A stretch of DNA of 9,524 nt from Candidatus Omnitrophota bacterium (GTDB lineage Bacteria > Omnitrophota > Gorgyraeia > Duberdicusellales > 4484-171), in NCBI GenBank assembly GCA_021735105.1, contig JAIPHS010000027.1:1-9524 (forward strand), given 5' to 3'. The translations under genes were made by a program, and so were the position numbers. The notes under the pieces were generated by a model that was not told the DNA's origin, searched no databases, and worked only from the letters and a program-made list of their open reading frames with translations. Positions 5,793-9,524 of the stretch are shown here, one piece after another (the first letter of the stretch is position 1; every line of letters begins with the position of its first letter).

Positions 5793-6953
5793 CTACCCCA
5801 CCTCTACCTTATCTCTCTTACCACTAGAAGTATCAAAAATTATAATTGTCCCTTTATCTGTTTTTATTCTCTTGTGGACTTTTTGTTTCTTCTTATCTAT
5901 TTGAGAAGAAAAAACCTTATTTTTAGTATTTTTATCATAATCAAGTAAATCAGTTGCAATTTTATTTGCAAGCCTGCGGGCAAACTCTACTGGCACTGCA
6001 TTCCCAACCATTTTATACCCGTCGCTAAGGTTGTTATATTTAAAAATAAAATTATCAGGAAAAGTTTGAATACGGGCACATTCCCTTATAGATAGCCTTC
6101 TGTATAAATGTTCTTTTCCCGGAATAAAAATCCTTTTATTTTGCCTAATGAATCTCATTTTTGGTGCTTGTGGATGAATTGGAGCATGCCTGCCGCCGGC
6201 TTGTATGGTAAAGGATTGTTCACCCCAGCTTCGCACCCTATTCCTCGACATGTAAATAGTTGAAAAACCTCCTGTCATATATTCATGATTCGGCATCTTT
6301 AAGTTATCCCCATTTGTTTTATTGTATGGTTTTGCCTTTTTTACCCCTTTCAACCCTTTGAGGGCCTCACGCAATGTTATTAATTTATGAGATGGCTTGG
6401 GAAATTCAAAACTTTTTCCCATTTTTTTGTGATAGCCTATAATTATAACCCGTTTTCTATCTTGGGGTACACCATAATATTTTGTATTAAGTAATTTCCA
6501 CGAAACATTGTAATCTAATTTATTAAATAAGCTCAATATTTTTTCAAACGCTTCCCTATGCCTTGGCAAAAGCATCCCCGAAACATTTTCTGCAAGAAAA
6601 AATAAAGGTTCTTTGTCTTTTAATATCCGTATGTACTCTAAAAAAACTTTGCCCCGGCAATCGTTTAACCCGCGCCCGGCGCCAGCTTCACTCCAACTCT
6701 GGCAAGGAGGCCCACCAACAAGCCCATCTACTTCCGGTACATCTTTAGAAGGGACTTCTAAGATACTTCTTTTATCTAAAAGCACAGATGGAAAATTATG
6801 CTCAAAAGTATCCCAAATAGACTTATCAAACTCATTAGCCCAAGCCACCTCAAACCCAGCTTGCTTAAAACCTAAATCAAGGCCGCCGCAGCCTGCGAAA
6901 AGAGAAGCTACCTTTATTTTTTTCCTGTTATTTTTTTTGCTTTGGTACTGCAT
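5793..6953 (-). CDS. DNA (cytosine-5) methyltransferase, HaeIII-like (predicted GGCC)
   Basis: It transfers a methyl group from S-adenosylmethionine to C5 of cytosine, protecting host DNA from the linked nuclease. All key motifs are present: motif I Phe-Ala-Gly-Cys-Gly-Gly (19-24), motif IV Gly-Gly-Pro-Pro-Cys-Gln-Ser-Trp (80-87) with catalytic Cys84, Glu-Asn-Val (122-124), Gln-Asp-Arg-Lys-Arg (164-168), a motif IX-like Arg-Arg-Leu-Ser-Ile-Arg-Glu-Cys-Ala, and a C-terminal Gly-Asn-Ala-Val-Pro. The target-recognition region carries Pro-Asn-His-Glu-Tyr, Met-Ser-Arg-Asn-Arg-Val-Arg and His-Pro-Gln-Ala-Pro, which I recall nearly identically from M.HaeIII; hence the GGCC prediction. At 386 aa it is about 55 longer than M.HaeIII, through a short basic N-terminus and a Lys-rich tail of roughly 45 residues. 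AGGGGA lies 7 nt before the ATG. It has its own promoter and terminator. Confidence 0.95.
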   Translation of the reverse strand: MQYQSKKNNRKKIKVASLFAGCGGLDLGFKQAGFEVAWANEFDKSIWDTFEHNFPSVLLDKRSILEVPSKDVPEVDGLVGGPPCQSWSEAGAGRGLNDCRGKVFLEYIRILKDKEPLFFLAENVSGMLLPRHREAFEKILSLFNKLDYNVSWKLLNTKYYGVPQDRKRVIIIGYHKKMGKSFEFPKPSHKLITLREALKGLKGVKKAKPYNKTNGDNLKMPNHEYMTGGFSTIYMSRNRVRSWGEQSFTIQAGGRHAPIHPQAPKMRFIRQNKRIFIPGKEHLYRRLSIRECARIQTFPDNFIFKYNNLSDGYKMVGNAVPVEFARRLANKIATDLLDYDKNTKNKVFSSQIDKKKQKVHKRIKTDKGTIIIFDTSSGKRDKVEVG

Positions 6954-6980
6954 TTTTTAGTCCCCTTTTAATATAAAATT

Positions 6981-7009
6981 ATTATACCAACCCTCTTACA
7001 AAAACTAAA
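6981..7009 (-). promoter_or_regulatory. Putative methyltransferase promoter
   Basis: On the minus strand TTTAGT (7009-7004), a 17-nt spacer and a perfect TATAAT (6986-6981) precede the methyltransferase ATG by 28 nt. It lies downstream of the nuclease operon terminator, so methylation can be expressed independently. No copy of the regulator operator is seen here. Confidence 0.6.
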
Positions 7010-7026
7010 CTATTTTTTAGGCCTTA

Positions 7027-7060
7027 TAAAATAAAAAATCCCTCGCCTATAAAGCGAAGG
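7027..7060 (-). terminator. Terminator of the regulator-nuclease-Vsr operon
   Basis: On the minus strand CCTTCGC (7060-7054) pairs with GCGAGGG (7046-7040), including one G-T wobble, around a 7-nt loop, followed by ATTTTTTATTTTA. Read on the plus strand, a T-rich stretch also follows the stem but one pair is lost, so the minus direction is favoured. It isolates the nuclease operon from the methyltransferase. Confidence 0.75.
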
Positions 7061-7075
7061 TTTTACTTTTTTTGT

Positions 7076-7103
7076 GTCCAGGTTCCCCCTTCGAACTCAG
7101 GAC
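7076..7103. repeat. Imperfect hairpin between Vsr and methyltransferase genes
   Basis: GTCC-AG-GTTC (7076-7085) pairs with GAAC-TCA-GGAC (7093-7103) across a small asymmetrical internal loop. It precedes the terminator on the minus strand and may be a processing or secondary termination element. Confidence 0.3.
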
Positions 7104-7177
7104 TAATCCTAATTGTCATATTAGTTATAGCTCTGATTAAAAAAGATGTCAAGCAAAAATTAAGCATAGAAATAATT

Positions 7178-7597
7178 CTATTTCTTTTTTATTGTTCTTT
7201 TTACTTTACCCACGCATTTAGGTAAATCTTTTTTAATAGATTTCTCCCAAAATCTTAATACTTTCCAGCCTTCTTTTCTTAACTTCCTATTGTTTGCTTT
7301 ATCACGTTTTATATTTTTCTCTATCTTAGGTATCCAATAGCCCCTGTTTGATTTTATTTTTTTCTTTTTTGCTTTCCACCTATACCCATGCCAAAATTCG
7401 CCATCAATAAATACAGCAACCTTAAATTTAGGTATAACAATATCAGGCTTACCGGGGTAACGAGTATCGTTTTTCCTGTAACGCAACCCACAAGCCCAAA
7501 GCGCTTTCCTAAAAGCCACCTCTGGCTTGGTATTGTTACTTTTAATTTTCTTCATTAAATCTGAACGCTTCTTAGAAGTTTTAAATCTATATGCCAT
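7178..7597 (-). CDS. vsr: Very short patch repair endonuclease (Vsr)
   Basis: This nicks 5' of the mismatched T in T:G pairs that arise when 5-methylcytosine deaminates, starting repair back to C:G; it is the usual partner of m5C methyltransferases. The 139-aa length is normal. Visible motifs are Arg-Ser-Asp-Leu-Met-x-x-Ile at the N-terminus, Lys-Pro-Glu (24-26), Gly-Leu-Arg-Tyr-Arg (37-41), Pro-Gly-Lys-Pro-Asp-Ile-Val (48-54) with the presumed catalytic Asp52, Ile-Asp-Gly-Glu-Phe-Trp-His-Gly (64-71), a Lys-Ile-x-x-Asn-x-x-Arg-Asp segment, and Gly-Trp-Lys-Val-Leu-Arg-Phe-Trp-Glu. The zinc-binding cysteines of E. coli Vsr are absent (Glu67 stands where Cys66 is expected). It starts 30 nt after the nuclease stop with a weak TAGGG site. 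Its target is presumably the deaminated GGCC site, by inference. Confidence 0.92.
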   Translation of the reverse strand: MAYRFKTSKKRSDLMKKIKSNNTKPEVAFRKALWACGLRYRKNDTRYPGKPDIVIPKFKVAVFIDGEFWHGYRWKAKKKKIKSNRGYWIPKIEKNIKRDKANNRKLRKEGWKVLRFWEKSIKKDLPKCVGKVKRTIKKK

Positions 7598-7627
7598 ATA
7601 AACCCTAAAACATCAACACTATTTCAA

Positions 7628-8512
7628 CTATTTTGTAAAACTAATCTTAGGAACATCTGGAAGCTTACGGGCTTGCGTATCAAATTTTAGGCTTCTCCCT
7701 AATTTAGATGAAGCTGTATGCAGCCTCATTGATAGCCGCCAGCCATTTGAAAATGATAAATTTACATAATTCTTCTTTTCTGTAATTGCTTGAACTGATT
7801 CAGGAAGGCTCACTGCGTTAAAATTTAAAATCAATACTTCTCCTGGCATGTCAATTATTTTATAAAAATCTCCATCCCCCGCGAGAAATTTAAACAAACT
7901 TTCCACATTATTTTTGTTTATACAAAGATTATTTATTGTATCAGATACCAATTTACAGACTGGTTTATATAGTTTATCTGCAATATAGGTTTCTTCTAAA
8001 TTATTTAGATCCCGAAAATATTTTGCATTTGGAGAAAGCCTTTTTGCATTTTCAAGAAATTTGTCAACTACTACTTTATATTGTTTTCTAAATTGTAAAT
8101 CTTCGGCTGAACCTTCAGCATAACCACACCACTTTGCTGTTGTTGGCGGACGTTGATGTTTTAGCGCAAAATGATTATGTTTTATCGATAGATTAATTTC
8201 CTTTTTCTTCCCTATAATGCATATATCAGTAACATTCCCAGATTTTGCTTGACTATCAGTTATTTTATGAACGATTATAGCCCTGTCAGGGATAATGCTT
8301 AAAAGCCAATCATGGATAATCTGAGCGCATCTTAAATAGCTTGATTTTAATTCATCGGGTAAGCTATCATATTTTTGCTTATCCCTTTTTTGATCACTTA
8401 ATGCCTGGGGTGTTAATTTAATCTTAAACACCGAATCATTACTGATAAGAAAATCAATTATTTTATACTCAAGAGCCCTTCCATTTCTATCTGAAATATT
8501 TCCTATTTTCAT
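7628..8512 (-). CDS. Type II restriction endonuclease, HaeIII-like (predicted GGCC)
   Basis: The 294-aa protein is assigned to the HaeIII-type nuclease group. It opens with Asn-Gly-Arg-Ala-Leu-Glu-Tyr (10-16), a start typical of that family, with Glu15 a likely metal ligand. A PD-(D/E)xK-like core follows: Thr-Asp96-Ile, then a beta strand Asn-Leu-Ser-Ile-Lys111, running into His-Asn-His-x-Ala-Leu-Lys-His-Gln-Arg-Pro (112-122), which I recall as the family signature. The C-terminus has an Arg-Leu-His-Thr-Ala-Ser-Ser segment and Ser-Leu-Lys-Phe-Asp, also seen in relatives. Assignment rests on these motifs and on the adjacent HaeIII-like methyltransferase. The start is 5 nt after the regulator stop, with no clear Shine-Dalgarno, so translation is probably coupled to the regulator. 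Cleavage position within GGCC cannot be read from sequence. Confidence 0.85.
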   Translation of the reverse strand: MKIGNISDRNGRALEYKIIDFLISNDSVFKIKLTPQALSDQKRDKQKYDSLPDELKSSYLRCAQIIHDWLLSIIPDRAIIVHKITDSQAKSGNVTDICIIGKKKEINLSIKHNHFALKHQRPPTTAKWCGYAEGSAEDLQFRKQYKVVVDKFLENAKRLSPNAKYFRDLNNLEETYIADKLYKPVCKLVSDTINNLCINKNNVESLFKFLAGDGDFYKIIDMPGEVLILNFNAVSLPESVQAITEKKNYVNLSFSNGWRLSMRLHTASSKLGRSLKFDTQARKLPDVPKISFTK

Positions 8513-8517
8513 ATATT

Positions 8518-8727
8518 TTAAAAATCTAATAAATCTTTAAGTTTTGCTCGCAAAGCTTTTGCAATCTTTTCAAGGTTCACCAAACCTATATTTTTTTCAC
8601 CCCTCTCAATTTGCCCTATGTAAGCCCGATGTAGCCCAGTTTCCAGGGCAAGTTTTTCCTGAGACCAGCCTTTTTTTTGCCGGGTTTTCCTTATAGCACT
8701 TCCAACTTTTTTATTTATTCCTGCCAT
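8518..8727 (-). CDS. C-protein-like XRE regulator of the restriction operon
   Basis: A 69-aa single-domain helix-turn-helix protein of the size and pattern of restriction-modification controller proteins: Gly-Trp-Ser-Gln-Glu-Lys-Leu-Ala (20-27) for the first HTH helix, and Gly-Leu-His-Arg-Ala-Tyr-Ile-Gly-Gln-Ile-Glu-Arg-Gly-Glu (31-44) for the recognition helix and its cap, then a Leu-Val-Asn-Leu-Glu-Lys-Ile-Ala-Lys-Ala-Leu dimer helix. Such proteins bind operators at their own promoter, first activating and later repressing, which delays nuclease synthesis until DNA is methylated. It is first in the operon, 5 nt ahead of the nuclease gene. The ATG has no Shine-Dalgarno and lies 14 nt after a TATAAT, so the message is nearly or fully leaderless, as for several studied C proteins. 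Confidence 0.9.
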   Translation of the reverse strand: MAGINKKVGSAIRKTRQKKGWSQEKLALETGLHRAYIGQIERGEKNIGLVNLEKIAKALRAKLKDLLDF

Positions 8728-8741
8728 AATGTGTGTTTACC

Positions 8742-8770
8742 ATTATAAGCAATACTACCTATAAGTCGAC
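8742..8770 (-). promoter_or_regulatory. Promoter of the regulator-nuclease-Vsr operon
   Basis: A perfect minus-strand TATAAT (8747-8742) ends 14 nt before the ATG at 8727. The position 17 nt upstream is GTCGAC (8770-8765), a poor -35 element lying exactly between the two operator copies. A weak -35 flanked by operators is the expected design of an activator-dependent promoter. The transcript leader would be about 7-9 nt. Confidence 0.65.
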
Positions 8771-8819
8771 TGCCTAAAAGTATCATTTTCCCTTAGCTCT
8801 ATTGCTACTTATTGGTAGC
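8754..8819. promoter_or_regulatory. Three 13-bp operator copies for the C-protein-like regulator
   Basis: Minus-strand ACTTATAGGTAGT (8766-8754) and ACTTTTAGGCAGT (8781-8769) are tandem copies with 15-bp periodicity and 11 of 13 identities. A third copy, ACTTATTGGTAGC, lies in the opposite orientation on the plus strand (8807-8819), inside the palindrome TGCTAC-N6-GTAGCA (8803-8820). The first copy with its flank reads GACTTATAGG, close to the GACTTATAGTC type of C-boxes. Binding by the 69-aa regulator is inferred. Confidence 0.65.
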
Positions 8820-9079
8820 ATATAGATATGCCTTGGTTAAAAAATTTTTGCACCCTCTACAGTAGACAATTTTTTCCAGATTTTTCTTCGCTAGGCTCAG
8901 GATAAGTTTTTTAAGATTTTTTGCGGCTCTTTTTTTCTTTTTTTCTTTTCGGGGGATAAAACCACCCCTATTGGCAGAGGCTTGGCCGCCTGAAGCTGAC
9001 GTTCAGGCAGCGAAGGCGGACGGCCGAACTCCTGCTAAACAAATGTTGCTTATCTACTAAAATGTTGTGAGGCCGGTGG

Positions 9080-9122
9080 CCCTTGACAACCGAGCTCCTA
9101 AAGACAGTTTGCTTGTCAAGGG
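9080..9122. repeat. 10-bp perfect inverted repeat containing TTGACA in both arms
   Basis: CCCTTGACAA (9080-9089) and TTGTCAAGGG (9113-9122) are perfect complements around a 23-nt loop. Each strand therefore presents a TTGACA, but no -10 element lies at proper distance on either strand, so a promoter is not called. Confidence 0.5.
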
Positions 9123-9158
9123 GCAACAAGCCGTTATAACTTATCAAACCACCACCAA

Positions 9159-9249
9159 GGCGGCCGGCCCAGGCCGCCGCTAAAGCGAAGCTTTGCCCCA
9201 GCAAAGCTGAAGCGATGCTTGTCCAACCAACAAGGGCGCCCCAGCGCCC
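9159..9249. repeat. Three consecutive hairpins with CCCA loops
   Basis: GGCGGCC-GG-CCCA-GGCCGCC (9159-9178), AGCTTTGC-CCCA-GCAAAGCT (9189-9208) and GGGCGC-CCCA-GCGCCC (9234-9249) have unrelated stems but the same plus-strand loop CCCA (TGGG on the minus strand). Changed stems with a preserved loop are what a selected RNA or DNA hairpin motif would show. Confidence 0.55.
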
Positions 9250-9256
9250 GGTTGCA

Positions 9257-9523
9257 TTAAATCACATTACGCTTCCGTGATCCATGAACCTCATTAGGTA
9301 ATATAATCGGTATACACCTAAATCTGGAGCCATGTCTTTCTTTACAAACTAAATTGCCGTCCTTTTTAAGGACGGCTTTTTTGTTTTTGGCCACCGGAAA
9401 GAATAAATTGATTTGGATTGATTCTATTGAATAAATAATCGATTTCATGAATTTTTTTGCGGCAAGATTTCTTTCAATTCCTTCTCTCTCTAGCAGGGAT
9501 TTTGTCAGCAGGTCAAGGGTTTG
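9257..9523 (-). CDS. Partial C-terminal end of a gene, possibly a recombinase
   Basis: The minus-strand frame ending at 9257 is open to the right window edge, giving 88 visible residues of a gene whose start is outside. The first 45 residues look protein-like: an amphipathic charged helix (Leu-Leu-Glu-Arg-Glu-Gly-Ile-Glu-Arg), then Lys-Lys-Phe-Met-Lys-Ser-Ile-Ile-Tyr-Ser and a short beta strand Gln-Ile-Asn-Leu-Phe-Phe. This reminds me of the C-terminal end of large serine recombinases, but the resemblance is weak. The last 40 residues run through the plus-strand terminator and look less like protein, so the natural end may be altered. Treat the function as unproven. Confidence 0.35.
   Translation of the reverse strand, partial: QTLDLLTKSLLEREGIERNLAAKKFMKSIIYSIESIQINLFFPVAKNKKAVLKKDGNLVCKERHGSRFRCIPIILPNEVHGSRKRNVI
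9356..9382 (+). terminator. Strong orphan rho-independent terminator
   Basis: GCCGTCCTT-TTT-AAGGACGGC (9356-9376) is a perfect 9-bp stem followed by TTTTTT on the plus strand. No plus-strand gene leads into it. A perfect TATAAT at 9302-9307 (poor -35) could start a transcript of about 70 nt ending here, or it may end a transcript of the GC-rich segment. Confidence 0.65.
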
Positions 9524-9524
9524 C

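Larger units (their letters stand above)
8945..9256. other. GC-rich, hairpin-dense non-coding segment
   Basis: The segment is strikingly GC-rich against its AT-rich surroundings and contains a series of perfect inverted repeats: 8988-9008 (GCCTGAA arms), 9080-9122 (10-bp CCCTTGACAA arms), 9159-9178 (GGCGGCC arms), 9189-9208 (AGCTTTGC arms) and 9234-9249 (GGGCGC arms). The last three share a CCCA loop. A 78-codon minus-strand frame across it (8968-9204) looks like translated hairpins and is not accepted. The stretch 8821-8944 to its left holds only T-rich runs. It could be a structured RNA, a repeat element or a protein- or integrase-binding site. Confidence 0.6.

Noticed and set aside
6563..6960. 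Plus-strand short frames inside the methyltransferase gene
   Set aside because: They are antisense shadows of a well-supported enzyme and have no ribosome sites or protein-like features.
7076..7103. tRNA or tRNA remnant because of a TTCGAA-containing segment
   Set aside because: The T-arm stem does not pair properly and no acceptor or anticodon stem can be built around it.
7024..8983. GGCC avoidance in the nuclease operon as a selected trait
   Set aside because: At this low GC content only about two sites would be expected in the interval, so their absence is not informative.
8968..9204. 78-codon minus-strand protein
   Set aside because: It runs straight through several perfect hairpins, has no ribosome site and low-complexity Ala/Gly/Leu composition produced by GC-rich repeats.

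Overview
The window is about 9.5 kb of AT-rich bacterial DNA using the standard bacterial code (TAA, TAG and TGA all act as stops). A lipobox protein and a cleavable signal peptide suggest a Gram-negative-type or other uncultivated diderm bacterium. I cannot place it further with confidence. Gene density is moderate, most genes are on the minus strand, and the content (restriction-modification, DUF proteins, a decayed resolvase, many hypotheticals) is that of an accessory or island region.

Left part, plus strand. Positions 1-600 carry no ORF but contain a remarkable nested set of long-range complementary segments (108-121 with 519-532, 163-184 with 479-500, 194-202 with 416-424, 210-218 with 361-369) enclosing several local hairpins. 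This is what a large, rod-like or branched structured RNA of at least 425 nt would look like. It is followed directly by two tiny translationally coupled genes (617-1041). The second encodes a very basic peptide with one C-terminal membrane helix.

Middle part, minus strand. From right to left: a secreted FG-GAP-like protein and a lipoprotein overlapping by ATGA (4297-2847), a RusA-type Holliday junction resolvase gene broken by an in-frame TGA (2750-2337), a permuted papain-like (YiiX/YebB-type) hydrolase and a DUF5677-like protein (2285-1087). At 5667-4459 lie a DUF1883 protein, a small tail-anchored membrane protein and a two-helix membrane protein.

Right part, minus strand: a type II restriction-modification system resembling HaeIII (GGCC). 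An autoregulatory C-protein-like XRE regulator, the endonuclease and a Vsr mismatch endonuclease form one operon (8727-7178) closed by a terminator. The m5C methyltransferase follows with its own promoter and terminator (6953-5702). Three copies of a 13-bp operator lie at and upstream of the -35 region of an apparently leaderless regulator promoter, the arrangement expected for delayed expression of the nuclease while methylation is established first.

At the right edge, 8945-9260 is an unusually GC-rich, non-coding, hairpin-dense segment with three consecutive hairpins that share a CCCA loop. Beyond it are an orphan plus-strand terminator and the possible C-terminal end of a recombinase-like gene running off the window.
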